Below, one piece after another: positions 40,916 through 52,059 of a DNA stretch of 64,000 nt. The translations under genes and the position numbers were made by a program. Origin of the DNA: FEN-1297 sp963710735 (GTDB taxonomy: Bacteria; Bacteroidota; Ignavibacteria; Ignavibacteriales; Ignavibacteriaceae); contig CAVQBN010000024.1 in assembly GCA_963710735.1 (NCBI GenBank), forward strand, positions 124,001-188,000, given 5' to 3'. Below the pieces are notes generated by a model. That model was not told where the DNA came from, made no database searches, and was given only the letters and a program-made list of their open reading frames with translations. Position 1 is the stretch's first letter; every line of letters begins with the position of its first letter.

Positions 40916-43900
40916 TTAAGCTTGCTGAACTTCTTCTTCAGTCTCTTTCTTTTCTTCAACTACTTCTTCAGAAGTCAAAATTATATTGCTGTATTTTTTC
41001 AATCCAGTACCAGCAGGAATTAAATGACCCATGACAACATTTTCCTTTAATCCTCGCAGATAATCAACTTTAGCTTCTGTTGCTGCATTTGCTAAAACTT
41101 TAGTTGTTTCCTGGAATGAAGCAGCAGATATGAAACTTTCGGTTGATAATGCCGCCTGAGTTATGCCTAATAGCACATGTTCAAATGTTGCAGGTTCAGC
41201 ATCTCTTGCTACAATTGATTTTTTACTCTTTTTCTTTTAAATCAGCATTTATTTCTCTAGATTTGCTCTTAGTAATAAGTTGGCCGTCTTTAAATCTTGA
41301 ATCTCCTTTATCCTCAATTCGTACCAGCGACATAATTTTATTGTTTTCCTCAATAAAATCATTACGATCAACGGCATCTTCTTCGAGGAATTTTGTATCA
41401 CCAGGAGAAACAATTTTAATTTTTTGTAACATTTGGCGCACTATTACTTCGATATGTTTATCATTTATCTTAACACCTTGTAAACGATAAACATCCTGAA
41501 TTTCATTAACCAGATATTCTTGAACCGCACTTGTACCTTTAATCTTCAATATATCATGAGGATTAATTGGCCCGTCAGTAATTTTTTCACCAGCCGGTAT
41601 TTCATCACCTTCTTGAACAAGTATGTGTTTACCTAACGGGACATTATATTTCTTTTCATCTGATTTATCAGGAGCAACAACAATAATTTCTCTAGAGCCT
41701 TTTTTACGAGCACCAAATTTAACAGTACCCTCAATTTCCGAAACGATTGCTGTTTCTTGCGGACTTCTTGCTTCAAATAATTCTGTAACTCTTGGAAGTC
41801 CACCCGTAATATCACGGCTTTTACTTTGCTGTTTAGAAATTTTTGCTAGAATTGTTCCGCCAGGAATACTTTCTCCTTCATCAACAGAAAGATATGCTCT
41901 TGTCGGTATATTGAATGATTTCTTAGTTCCATCTTCCGATTCAATTGAAATACTCGGAGTTAAATTCTTATCCTTTGATTCTATTACAACTTTCTGAACG
42001 TGACCGGTTTGTTCATCAGTAACTTGTTGAAGTGTAACGCCGTCAATCATATCAATGAATCTAACATTTCCAGCAATATCAGTTAGAATTACTGAATTGT
42101 ACGGATCGTGATTGTACAATGCTGTTCGCTTTTTAATTTTTTGACCATCATTTATAACAAGTTCAGCACCATACGGAACATCGTATTTTTTAATTTGGCG
42201 ATTATTGTCATCATAAATTCCGATAGCCCCTCGGCGACCTGTTACTACTTTTACATTTCCTAGAAAATCAGATTTTTCAACAAATGCCACCCTTTCGAAT
42301 TTAGCAACGCCATCGATTGCTGATTCTACTTGAGACTGACTTGCAATTCTAGAAGATGTACCGCCTAAGTGGAATGTCCTAAGGGTAAGCTGTGTACCTG
42401 GTTCACCAATTGATTGCGCAGCAATTATTCCAACAGCTTCTCCAATTTCCACCATTTTCCCATTGGTTAGATTTCTGCCGTAACATTTTGCACAAACACC
42501 GCGTTTTGATTCACATGTTAAAACCGTTCTAATATACACAGAGTCAATACTTGCATCCTCAATCTTTTCAGCTATATCCTCTGTTATCATATCACCAGCC
42601 GGAACTATAAGTTCATCATTACGAGGATCATAAATATCCTCTTGCGCAACACGACCTGTAATTCTTTCTCCGAGCGGCTCTCTTTCCTGTTCAACATCTT
42701 TAAGAGCTGTAATTTCAATACCAAGAATAGTCCCGCAATCTACCTCTGTAATAATTACATCCTGAGATACGTCAACCAATCTACGGGTTAAATATCCAGC
42801 GTCTGCTGTTTTAAGAGCAGTATCTGCAAGACCCTTTCTAGCACCGTGTGTAGAAATAAAATATTCAAGAACTGATAAACCTTCTTTGAAATTTGCTACA
42901 ATCGGGTTTTCAATAATTTCTCCGGCTTGGCCAGACAAACTCTTTTGAGGTTTCATCATAAGGCCACGCATACCCGCAAGCTGTCTTACCTGTTCCTGAG
43001 AACCTCTTGCACCGGAATCAACCATCATATGCAACGAGTTGAAACCACTATCGGCAACTCTTATTTTATCCATCAATACACGTGCAACATCATTTGTGGT
43101 ATGTGTCCAGACGTCAATAATTTTATTATATCTTTCAGCGTCGGTAATTACACCTTGCTCATGTTCGTTAAGAATACCTTCAACTTTTTTATTTGCTTTA
43201 TCAATTAAGGATACTTTCTCCTCAGGTATAATCATATCTGCATAACTTACGGAAAGGCCACCGGCTGTTGAGTATCTAAAACCTAGTTCCTTTAAATCAT
43301 CAAGGAATTTAGCAGTTACTTTATTACCAAGTTTCATAAACATTTGGCCGATAAATCCGCCAAATGTTTTCTTTATTAGCAATTGGTTAAAGTAACCCAT
43401 TTCCTTCGGAACAATTTGATTGAAAATGACCCGGCCGGTTGTTGTTTCTATTAATTTACCATCAATTCTAACTTTAATTTTTGTATGTAGGCTAATCACT
43501 TTTGAATTATATGCGATTATGACTTCTTCGGAAGAACCAAAAGTCATGTTTTCGCCTTTTTCACCTTCTTTAAGTTTTGTCAGATAATAGCATCCCAAAA
43601 CTATATCCTGAGTAGGGACAACAATAGGGCTGCCGTTTTGAGGTGATAGAATGTTGTGACTGCTTAACATTAATAAACTTGCTTCCAGCTGAGCTTCAAA
43701 AGAAAGAGGAACGTGAACTGCCATTTGGTCACCATCAAAGTCAGCGTTAAAAGCTGTACAAACCATTGGATGAAGTTGGATTGCTCGGCCGTCAATTAAT
43801 AACGGTTGGAATGCTTGTATACCTAGTCTGTGCAACGTTGGGGCACGGTTTAATAGAATTGGATGACCTTCAATTATTTTTGCAAGCATATCCCAAATAA

Positions 43901-45152
43901 TCGGATCTTTTCTATCAACTACTTTTCTTGCACTTTTAACAGTTTTATTATGTCCTCTTTCAATTAACTTTCTAATAATAAAGGGTTTGAAAAGTTCGAC
44001 AGCCATATCCTTTGGCAAACCGCACTGATGCAATTTCAATTCAGGACCAACCACGATTACCGAACGGCCTGAATAATCAACTCTCTTACCAAGTAAATTT
44101 TGACGGAAACGTCCTTGTTTACCTTTAAGCATATCACTTAAAGATTTAAGTGGTCTATTATTATCACTTCTAACGGCACTGCCGCGACGAGAGTTATCAA
44201 ATAAAGCATCCACAGACTCTTGAAGCATACGTTTTTCATTACGAAGTATAACTTCAGGTGCTTTAATATCGATTAATCTTTTAAGACGATTATTTCGAAT
44301 GATTACTCTTCTATATAAATCATTCAAATCGCTTGTCGCAAATCTGCCTCCTTCAAGAGGTACCAAAGGCCTTAGTTCTGGTGGAATTATTGGGATATAA
44401 CCTAGAACCATCCACTCAGGTTTATTTGGTACTTTACCTTCTTCTTCTTTAAAAGCTTCTAATACTCTTAATCTCTTAAGTAAATCAGCTTTTTTCTGTT
44501 GAGAAGTTTCAACTTGAAGTTGAGCTCTTAGCGTTTTAGACAAAACTTCAACGTCGGTATTCTTAAGAATTTCTTTTACTGCATCACCACCGATTTTTGC
44601 TACAAACTTTTTGGGATCAGTATCATCTAATTTTTCATTTCCCTGAGGAAGTGAGTTAAGTACTTCAAAATATTGATCTTCGGATACCAAATCCAATCGG
44701 CTTAATCCGGTTGGGCCAGGATTTATTACAACATAAGATTCGTAATAAATTATTTTTTCTAATTCTTTAAGACTTATACCGATAATATTACCGATTTTAG
44801 ATGGCTGGGCTCTAAAGAACCAAATGTGAACAACAGGAACTGCTAACGCTATATGTCCCATTCTTTCACGACGAACACTTTTTTGAGTTACTTCAACTCC
44901 ACATCTATCACAAATTATTCCTTTATAACGAATTCTTTTGTATTTACCGCAGAAGCATTCCCAATCACGTGTTGGACCGAATATTTTTTCACAGAATAGC
45001 CCATCTTTTTCCGGTCTAAATGATCTATAGTTAATTGTTTCAGGTTTAGTTACTTCTCCATAGGATCTGGACAAAATATCATCAGGGCTAGCTAAACCAA
45101 TAGTGATACTGTTAATATCACGCATCGCATTTTCTTGAACTCTATAAGGCAT
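40916..45152 (-). CDS. rpoC: DNA-directed RNA polymerase subunit beta' (apparent frameshift near the C-terminus)
   Basis: Catalytic subunit of RNA polymerase. The zinc-binding N-terminus (FCGKYKRIRYKGIICDRC), the active-site NADFDGDQMAVH and the bridge and trigger regions (LRTFHLGGTSSR) are intact. The first frame stops at 41223 after 1309 residues (INADLKEKE). The conserved end (LLGITQAALSTESFISAASFQETTKVL ... GLKENVVMGHLIPAGTGL) continues in the next frame down to 40916. One surplus base, for example in the T5 run at 41229-41233, accounts for it; the repaired protein would have 1411 residues. Because beta' is essential, sequence error is the best explanation; a separate C-terminal peptide from the GTG at 41176 is possible but unlikely. 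Confidence 0.95.
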
Positions 45153-45196
45153 TTTTTATCTCCTAATTTCTAAGTGAAAAAATTATTCAATCGATG

Positions 45197-48100
45197 TTAA
45201 TTAATTTTTATATCGAGGCCTAAGCCTTGAAGTTCTTTAATTAACACGTTGAAGGATTCAGGAATATTTGGTTCCTGTAAGTTTTCACCTTTAACTATTG
45301 CTTCATATACTTTTGCTCTACCAGCCACATCATCACTTTTAATTGTTAAGATTTCCTGAAGAATATGCGAAGCGCCATAACCTTCAAGAGCCCAAACTTC
45401 CATTTCACCGAATCTTTGACCTCCGAATTGTGCTTTACCACCTAACGGCTGCTGAGTGATTAGAGAATAAGGCCCAATTGATCTCGCATGTATTTTATCA
45501 TCAACAAGGTGACTGAGTTTGAGCATATAGATAAAACCGCAGGTAACTTTTTGATGGAATTTCTCACCGCTTCTACCATCATACAATTCTGTTTTACTTC
45601 CTCTTTCCAACCCTGCTTTTTCCAACCATTCATCCACGTCTTCAATCTTTGCACCATCAAAAATTGGGGTGGCAAACTTTACACCTAATTTTTTACCTGC
45701 CCATCCAAGAGCAGTTTCATACAGCTGTCCTAAATTCATACGTGAAGGTACACCAAGAGGGTTAAGAACTATATCTACATGAGTACCATCCGGTAAGAAC
45801 GGCATATCTTCAGCAGGAACAATTTTAGCAACAACGCCTTTATTCCCGTGACGACCTGCCATTTTATCACCAACAGAAAGTTTACGCTTTTTAGCAACAT
45901 AAACTTTAGCCAGCTGAACAATTCCAGGAGGAAGTTCATCGCCACTTGTAATTTTAATTTTTTCCCTTTTGAAATCCTCTTCCAAATCAGAAAGAATATC
46001 AAAATAATTTTTATATAAAGTTTTTATTAGATTATTAATTTTTTTAGATTCAAACCAATCCAGTGTATAATCGAGCTTTGTTACGTCTTCCATTGAGGAG
46101 AATGTAGTATCTTTAATTGTAGTACCACTTCTAAAGATTACGCTTCCCTCAAGCTCACGAATTCCTGTAGTGGTTTCATTTTCGGTAATCTTGGTTAATT
46201 TATTAACTAACTTTTCATAATGAGATATAAGATTTTGTTTGTGTTCATTTTCTAAATTATCTAATTGTTTTTTCTCAACTTTTTTAGATTCATTATCTCT
46301 TCTCTTTCGGCTGAAAAGTCTAGTTTTAATTACTGTTCCCTTTAATCCGGGAGGTGCCTTTAAAGATGCATCTTTTACATCGCCGGCTTTATCTCCAAAA
46401 ATGGCTCTTAATAATTTTTCTTCAGGTGTAGGATCAGTTTCGCCTTTAGGAGTAATTTTTCCTATAAGGATATCTCCTTCTTTAACTTCAGCACCTTCTC
46501 TAATGATTCCGTTTTCATCTAGATTTTTTACGGCCTCTTCACTTACGTTTGGAATTTCTCGAGTTAGTTCTTCTTCACCGCGTTTTGTTTCTCTTACTTG
46601 AAGTTCAAATTCTTCAATATGTAAAGAAGTATAAACATCTTCGCTTACAACTCTTTCACTAATGATAATTGCATCTTCAAAGTTATAACCGCGCCATGGC
46701 ATAAAAGCTACAAGCACATTTCTTCCGAGTGCTAATTCGCCCTGATCCGTAGAACTTCCGTCAGCAAGGACTTCACCTTTTTCAACACGTTGGCCTTGTT
46801 TAACAATAGGCCTCTGGTTTACACAAGTCTCTTGGTTTGTACCATGAAACTTAGTAAGTCTATATTCGACTCTGCGTACATCATTAAAACTTGTAAGAGC
46901 TTCTACACTATTTGGATTAATATCATATCTAGCTACTACTTTGTCAGCATCAACACTTTCGATTACACCATTATCTTCAGCTACAATAACTGCGCGTGAA
47001 TCGCTGGCTAGTTTCTTTTCCATGCCCGTTCCGACGAGTGGAGCTTCCGGGCGTAATAAAGGTACCGCCTGACGCTGCATGTTTGAACCCATTAAAGCTC
47101 TGTTGGCATCATCATGTTCCAGGAAAGGGATTAATGCAGCAGCTGCACTTACTAATTGAGCCGGTGCAACATCCATGTATTGTAAATGATCCGGAGTAAC
47201 TATTGGAAATTCACCTTTATATCTTGATTTAACTCTTTCATGAACGAATTTACCCTGCTCTTTAAGAGGCGCATTTGCCTGGGCAATAGTAAATAAATCT
47301 TCTTGTTCAGCAGTTAGATATTCTACTTCTGAAGTAGCCTTACCTCTTTCAACTTTTCTATAAGGTGTCTCTAAAAATCCATATCTGTTTACTCGGGCAT
47401 AAATAGTCAAAGAGGAAATAAGACCGATGTTAGGCCCTTCCGGAGTTTCAATCGGACATAACCGGCCGTAATGCGTATAATGAACGTCACGAACTTCAAA
47501 TCCAGCTCTTTCTCTTGTTAAACCGCCTGGTCCCAAAGCAGACATTCTTCTCTTATGGGTCATTTCAGCTAAAGGATTTGTTTGATCCATGAATTGAGAT
47601 AATTGATTCGTTCCGAAAAATGCATTTATTACGCTGCTGATCGTCCTTGCATTTACCAAATCTTGCGGAGTAAAGTTTTCGGTATCACGCATGTTCATTC
47701 GTTCTTTTATTGTTCTGGCCATACGTGCCATACCAACATTGAATTGCTGACCTAATTGTTCTCCGACTGTTCTTATCCTTCTATTTCCAAGATGATCAAT
47801 ATCATCTACTGCTTCATTACCATTTCTTAATTTAATAATATATTTCATTATTGAAATAATATCTTCAATTGTTAAAACTGTAGTGGTCTCAGGAATACTA
47901 AGTTTTAGTTTGTCATTCATTCTATGACGTCCAACATCTCCAAGATCATATCTCTTATCATTAAAGAATAATTTATCGATTAACGCCTGAGCAGTGTCTA
48001 CATCAGGTGCTTCACCGGATCTTAGTTGGCGATATATTGAATATAAAGCTTCTTCTTTGGTACTGGATGTATCTTTACGTAAAGTATTTACAATTAAATC

Positions 48101-48955
48101 CATATCCGGAGAAGTGGCTGAATTAATGAATTTTAGTGTATCTACTTCCGCTTCTTTCAATCTTTCAATATCTTCTTCTGTAAGGATGCTGTCTTTGGTA
48201 AGAAATATTTCGCCGGTTGACATATCAAAAACATCACTTGCAATCGTTCTGCCGATATAATCTTTTATTTTTACTTTCTTAACAGTTACTTCTTCAACTA
48301 AATCAAAGAGGTTTAATATTTCTTCATCTGTAGCAAAATTTAAGGCCCGCAGTAAAGTTGTAGCAGGGAATTTTTTTCTACGGTCGATATAAACAAACAT
48401 TACATAATTTATATCTGTCGCAAACTCAACCCACGATCCTCTTAAAGGGATAATCCTTGCAGAATAGATCGGCGTACCGTTAGGATGAACCGTCTGAGAA
48501 AATGCTACCCCGGGTGAACGATGTAATTGTGAAACGACTACTCTCTCAGCTCCATTTATTACAAAAGTTCCCTTTACTGTCATATAAGGTAAATTGCCCA
48601 AATAAACTTCCTGTTCAACACTGTTTACGAATTCTTGTGTTTCAGGATCTTTTGTTGAAAGACGAAGTTTTCCTTTTAAAGGAGCAGCATACGTTAATCC
48701 CCTTTCCAAACATTCTTGGACAGAAAATCTGGGCTTTTCAATATAGTATTCTATAAAATCCAGTCTATAATTTTCCTTATTATCAAAAATCGGAAAATTA
48801 TTAGTAAATACAGTCTGTAGCCCTTTGTTTTCTCTCTTATTCGGAGGGGTTTTTAGCTGGACAAACTCTTCAAAAGCAGCGGTCTGAATGTCTAATAAAT
48901 CCGGCGGCTCAATTACAGATGGAATCTTTCCAAAAGAAATTCTATTATTATTCAA
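45197..48955 (-). CDS. rpoB: DNA-directed RNA polymerase subunit beta
   Basis: Second-largest RNA polymerase subunit, 1252 residues. The rifampicin region (FFGTNQLSQFMDQTNPLAEMTHKRRMSALGPGGL), GRLCPIETPEGPNIGLI, the active-site Lys region (KRKLSVGDKMAGRHGNKGVVAKI) and the C-terminal clamp (GGKAQFGGQRFGEMEVWALEGYGA) are complete; the rifampicin-pocket residues look wild type. The start codon is TTG with a GGAGG Shine-Dalgarno 8 bases upstream. It is 44 bases upstream of rpoC and follows rplL after an attenuator-like hairpin. Confidence 0.98.
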   Translation of the reverse strand: MNNNRISFGKIPSVIEPPDLLDIQTAAFEEFVQLKTPPNKRENKGLQTVFTNNFPIFDNKENYRLDFIEYYIEKPRFSVQECLERGLTYAAPLKGKLRLSTKDPETQEFVNSVEQEVYLGNLPYMTVKGTFVINGAERVVVSQLHRSPGVAFSQTVHPNGTPIYSARIIPLRGSWVEFATDINYVMFVYIDRRKKFPATTLLRALNFATDEEILNLFDLVEEVTVKKVKIKDYIGRTIASDVFDMSTGEIFLTKDSILTEEDIERLKEAEVDTLKFINSATSPDMDLIVNTLRKDTSSTKEEALYSIYRQLRSGEAPDVDTAQALIDKLFFNDKRYDLGDVGRHRMNDKLKLSIPETTTVLTIEDIISIMKYIIKLRNGNEAVDDIDHLGNRRIRTVGEQLGQQFNVGMARMARTIKERMNMRDTENFTPQDLVNARTISSVINAFFGTNQLSQFMDQTNPLAEMTHKRRMSALGPGGLTRERAGFEVRDVHYTHYGRLCPIETPEGPNIGLISSLTIYARVNRYGFLETPYRKVERGKATSEVEYLTAEQEDLFTIAQANAPLKEQGKFVHERVKSRYKGEFPIVTPDHLQYMDVAPAQLVSAAAALIPFLEHDDANRALMGSNMQRQAVPLLRPEAPLVGTGMEKKLASDSRAVIVAEDNGVIESVDADKVVARYDINPNSVEALTSFNDVRRVEYRLTKFHGTNQETCVNQRPIVKQGQRVEKGEVLADGSSTDQGELALGRNVLVAFMPWRGYNFEDAIIISERVVSEDVYTSLHIEEFELQVRETKRGEEELTREIPNVSEEAVKNLDENGIIREGAEVKEGDILIGKITPKGETDPTPEEKLLRAIFGDKAGDVKDASLKAPPGLKGTVIKTRLFSRKRRDNESKKVEKKQLDNLENEHKQNLISHYEKLVNKLTKITENETTTGIRELEGSVIFRSGTTIKDTTFSSMEDVTKLDYTLDWFESKKINNLIKTLYKNYFDILSDLEEDFKREKIKITSGDELPPGIVQLAKVYVAKKRKLSVGDKMAGRHGNKGVVAKIVPAEDMPFLPDGTHVDIVLNPLGVPSRMNLGQLYETALGWAGKKLGVKFATPIFDGAKIEDVDEWLEKAGLERGSKTELYDGRSGEKFHQKVTCGFIYMLKLSHLVDDKIHARSIGPYSLITQQPLGGKAQFGGQRFGEMEVWALEGYGASHILQEILTIKSDDVAGRAKVYEAIVKGENLQEPNIPESFNVLIKELQGLGLDIKIN

Positions 48956-49025
48956 TTTTTAAACCTCCAATTATTTTTCTTTACTTTTCTATCCTTGCCA
49001 TAACCAACGATGTCCAATTAATAAA

Positions 49026-49058
49026 AAGCGATAAGACGGACTTTTCCGTCTATCACTT
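49026..49058 (-). terminator. Attenuator-like hairpin between rplL and rpoB
   Basis: Stem GACGGA / TCCGTC extended by imperfect GATA / TATC pairs, followed on the minus strand by CGCTTTTTATT. A partial terminator at this position sets the L7/L12 to RNA polymerase ratio in E. coli; the same role is inferred here. Confidence 0.55.
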
Positions 49059-49084
49059 TTCAAAATACTTTCCTATACCTAAAA

Positions 49085-49462
49085 TTATTTTACTTCTACG
49101 GTAGCGCCAGCTTCTTCAAACTCTTTTTTAAGTTTTTCAGCTTCATCTTTGGAAATTGCTTCTTTTACAGTTTTAGGAGCTCCATCTACTAAGTCTTTAG
49201 CTTCTTTTAATCCTAAGCCTGTGTGAGCTCTTACAACTTTAATTACATTAATCTTTTTCTCGCCCACAGTTTTTAGAATTACATCGAATTCTGTTTGTTC
49301 TTCGGCCGGAGCTGCACCTGCTGCAGGAGCCGCACCAGCAACAACCACAGGAGCTGCCGCTGTAACACCAAATTCTTCCTCTAAAGCTTTTTTCAATTCA
49401 GAGGCTTCTAAAAGGGAAAGGCCTTTTATTTTATCTACTATTTCAGTTATTTTTTCGGACAT
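49085..49462 (-). CDS. rplL: 50S ribosomal protein L7/L12
   Basis: Stalk protein that recruits translation GTPases. It has the N-terminal dimerisation domain (1-35), an Ala/Pro/Gly hinge (AAPVVVAGAAPAAGAAPAEE) and the C-terminal domain (FDVILKTVGEKKINVIKVVRAHTGLGLKEAKDLVDGAP). It has 125 residues and is downstream of rplJ by 43 bases. Confidence 0.98.
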   Translation of the reverse strand: MSEKITEIVDKIKGLSLLEASELKKALEEEFGVTAAAPVVVAGAAPAAGAAPAEEQTEFDVILKTVGEKKINVIKVVRAHTGLGLKEAKDLVDGAPKTVKEAISKDEAEKLKKEFEEAGATVEVK

Positions 49463-49505
49463 TTTCTTTTTCTCCTAATAAATTAATTTCTTATTAAAAT
49501 TCGAT

Positions 49506-50027
49506 TTATGCTGCTTTTTTCTTTGAGACTTCGTCGATTACGCTTACCAAATCTCTAAATACAGCATTTATTGCACCCACAATACCTGAAGCTGGGGCAT
49601 TTAGGCTGCCTAAAATACTTGCTATTAGTTCATTCTTTGTTGGTAATGTTGCCAATTCACCTAGCTTTTCGCTTGGGTAAAATTGGTCTTCAACATAGCA
49701 AGCTTTTAATGCTAATTTTTTTGTTTCGTCAAAATATTTTTTGATGATTTTCGCCGGTGCAACAGGATTATCAGAAGCAAAAGCATAACCCGTCATTCCG
49801 GTTAGATGGTCGGCTAATTTATCATACTTTCCGGTTTCATCTATCGCTCTTTTAAATAAAGTGTTTTTGATTACTTTATAATTAACACCTTCTTTTCGGA
49901 AATCATTCCTAATGGCGCTAATATCAGCAACATTAATTCCGGCATAATCTGTAAGATAAATTGCAGATGAATTTTCAATCATTTCCTTAACTTGAGAAAC
50001 AATATCGGTTTTTTCGTTCTTATTCAT
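49506..50027 (-). CDS. rplJ: 50S ribosomal protein L10
   Basis: Stalk base that anchors L7/L12 dimers. The N-terminal rRNA-binding domain (VSQVKEMIENSSAIYLTDYAGI ... VNYKVIKNTLFKRAI) and a C-terminal helix (about 135-170) for the L7/L12 dimers are visible. It has 173 residues. The 81-base gap upstream could hold an L10-type autoregulatory leader, but I could not fold one with confidence. Confidence 0.97.
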   Translation of the reverse strand: MNKNEKTDIVSQVKEMIENSSAIYLTDYAGINVADISAIRNDFRKEGVNYKVIKNTLFKRAIDETGKYDKLADHLTGMTGYAFASDNPVAPAKIIKKYFDETKKLALKACYVEDQFYPSEKLGELATLPTKNELIASILGSLNAPASGIVGAINAVFRDLVSVIDEVSKKKAA

Positions 50028-50108
50028 TTTTCTCCCATACCAGATTATAAATTAATCGTGTCGGTTTGAAGCATTTATTTTTTTTGAGTGCGTAATGTCT
50101 TTTATTGC

Positions 50109-50804
50109 CTAGTGTACAGCAATTTCATCTCTAGTAATTTTTATACCAGCGCCCATTGTGCTGGATAAAAATAAACTCTTAACATATTGTCCTTTTGCCG
50201 ATGAAGGTTTAAGCTTAACTATTGTATTTAAGAAAGCTCTTGTATTATCCGCAAGTTTATCAACATCAAAATTAAGTTTGCCTAACGAAGTATGGACAAT
50301 ACCCGTTTTTTCAACGCGAAATTCTATTTTACCTGCCTTAACTTCTTTAACTGCTTTTGAAACATCCATTGTAACAGTTCCGCTTTTAGGATTTGGCATA
50401 AGTCCTTTTGGCCCAAGTATTCTACCTAATTTTCCTAACTCAGCCATTGTATCCGGAGTAGCAACAATAACATCTACATCAGCCCAGCCGCCTTTTATTT
50501 TTTCAAGATATTCTTCAAAACCGGCAAAATCAGCACCAGCCTCCAAAGCTTCCTGAGCTTTTGAACCTTTCGCTATAACCAAAACCTTTACTTGTTTACC
50601 AGTTCCATGCGGCAGAGAAACAGTGCCTCGGACCATTTGATCGGCATGTCTCGGATCAACTCCCAATCGGATTGCACAATCCAGGGATTCAACAAACTTT
50701 ACTTTTGAATTTTCTTTAAGGATATTAATTGCTTCTTCAATTGAATATTCTTTATCTTTATCGAAAGATTTGCTGATTTCTTTATTTCTTTTAGTTTTTT
50801 CCAT
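50109..50804 (-). CDS. rplA: 50S ribosomal protein L1
   Basis: Mobile L1-stalk protein for E-site tRNA release; in E. coli it represses the L11 operon. It is recognised by AIRLGVDPRHADQMVRGTVSLPHGTGK, the signature GRILGPKGLMPNPKSGTVT and VEKTGIVHTSLGKLNF. It has 231 residues, after rplK. Confidence 0.97.
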   Translation of the reverse strand: MEKTKRNKEISKSFDKDKEYSIEEAINILKENSKVKFVESLDCAIRLGVDPRHADQMVRGTVSLPHGTGKQVKVLVIAKGSKAQEALEAGADFAGFEEYLEKIKGGWADVDVIVATPDTMAELGKLGRILGPKGLMPNPKSGTVTMDVSKAVKEVKAGKIEFRVEKTGIVHTSLGKLNFDVDKLADNTRAFLNTIVKLKPSSAKGQYVKSLFLSSTMGAGIKITRDEIAVH

Positions 50805-50847
50805 TTCTCTATTTCCTTTGAGCTATTGCCTTAAACTTATTCTCTGA

Positions 50848-51273
50848 TTAATCTTCTACTGTAATGCCCATACTTCTGGCAGTGCCGGCAACCATACTCA
50901 TAGCATGGTCGATATCAAAAGCATTCAAATCCGGCATTTTCACCTGAGCTATTTCCTGTACCTGAGATTTACTAACTTTAGCAATTTTATTTCTATGCGG
51001 TTCAGCTGATCCTTTTTCAACTTTTGCGGCTCTTTTTAATAAAACAGCAGCAGGAGGAGTTTTTGTAATAAAAGTAAAAGATTTATCAGAGAATACCGTA
51101 ATAACAACCGGAATAATTAATCCGTCTTTATCTGAAGTTCTAGCATTAAATTGCTTGCAAAACTCCATTATATTTACGCCTTTTTGACCTAAAGCAGGAC
51201 CCACCGGCGGTGAAGGATTAGCTTTTCCGGCAGGAATTTGTAATTTTATATATCCAGTTATCTTTTTAGCCAT
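50848..51273 (-). CDS. rplK: 50S ribosomal protein L11
   Basis: GTPase-associated-centre protein, target of thiopeptides and sensor of uncharged tRNA with RelA. It is recognised by KLQIPAGKANPSPPVGPALGQKGVNIMEFCKQFNART and the C-terminal DLNAFDIDHAMSMVAGTARSMGI. It has 141 residues. Confidence 0.97.
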   Translation of the reverse strand: MAKKITGYIKLQIPAGKANPSPPVGPALGQKGVNIMEFCKQFNARTSDKDGLIIPVVITVFSDKSFTFITKTPPAAVLLKRAAKVEKGSAEPHRNKIAKVSKSQVQEIAQVKMPDLNAFDIDHAMSMVAGTARSMGITVED

Positions 51274-51299
51274 TTTATTTACCTATTAAAAATACTTAG

Positions 51300-51845
51300 T
51301 TATTTTTCTAGTTCAGCTTGAACAAAATCGATTTCAACAGGAGTTTTTCTTCCAAATATTGAAACCATTACTTTAATTTTCATTTTTTCTTCATTTACCT
51401 CTTGAATGGTTCCGCTAAAGTTATTGAATGGACCATCGATAATTTTTACAAGGTCTCCATTTCTAAAAATAGTTTCCATTCTTTCGCTAGATTCGTCTTG
51501 GGTTAAACGGCCGACAATTCTTTTAACTTCTTCAGGCTGTAGGGGATTTGGATTATTCTTCGTCCCCAAAAAGCCCATAACAGACGGAGTGTTTAGAATA
51601 AAATCTTTTACTTGATTATCCAGATCTGCTTGAACTAGAATATAGCCGGGGAAAAAATTCTTTGTTTTGCTTTTCTTTTTACCATCCTTAACCTCGAACA
51701 CTTTTTCCGTAGGGACAAGAACATCTTCTATTTTTGCTTTCAATTTCTCATTATCTCTTAGTTCAGCTTCAATAAGATTTTTAACCTTGTTCTCATGCCC
51801 CGAAAAAGTTCTTACGACATACCATTTTAATTCTGATTCAGACAT
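51300..51845 (-). CDS. nusG: Transcription termination/antitermination protein NusG
   Basis: Links RNA polymerase to Rho and to the leading ribosome. The NGN domain starts WYVVRTFSGHENKVKNLIEAEL and includes FFPGYILVQ; the C-terminal KOW domain has GDLVKIIDGPFNNFSGTIQEVN. It has 181 residues, 4 bases after secE. Confidence 0.97.
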   Translation of the reverse strand: MSESELKWYVVRTFSGHENKVKNLIEAELRDNEKLKAKIEDVLVPTEKVFEVKDGKKKSKTKNFFPGYILVQADLDNQVKDFILNTPSVMGFLGTKNNPNPLQPEEVKRIVGRLTQDESSERMETIFRNGDLVKIIDGPFNNFSGTIQEVNEEKMKIKVMVSIFGRKTPVEIDFVQAELEK

Positions 51846-51849
51846 TAAA

Positions 51850-52032
51850 TTAAAAAATCCCTTTAAATAATTGTGTGATAATAAAGTCTATGACATAAGT
51901 AAAAGCAGAGATCATTAGGCATGAAACAATTACAACATAGGTAGATTCTTTAAGCTCATCCATGGTTGGCCAGGTAACCTTCTTCATTTCCTTAACCACA
52001 TCATCAAAAAAAGCAATTATTTTTTCTTTCAT
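51850..52032 (-). CDS. secE: Preprotein translocase subunit SecE
   Basis: Small clamp subunit of the SecYEG channel, of the 60-residue single-helix type: an amphipathic helix (FFDDVVKEMKKVTWPTMDELKEST) then one transmembrane helix (VVIVSCLMISAFTYVIDFIIT). I chose the ATG at 52032; the longer frame to 52086 would run into the tRNA-Trp gene. It lies between tRNA-Trp and nusG. Confidence 0.96.
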   Translation of the reverse strand: MKEKIIAFFDDVVKEMKKVTWPTMDELKESTYVVIVSCLMISAFTYVIDFIITQLFKGIF

Positions 52033-52059
52033 AGTATAAACTCTTAATTGTTTTAGCAG

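Noticed and set aside
40916..41176. Independent 86-residue gene with GTG start
   Set aside because: It is the conserved C-terminal end of RpoC, read in a shifted frame.
50028..50108. L10-type leader RNA upstream of rplJ
   Set aside because: The position is right but I could not find the expected kink-turn and stems with confidence.
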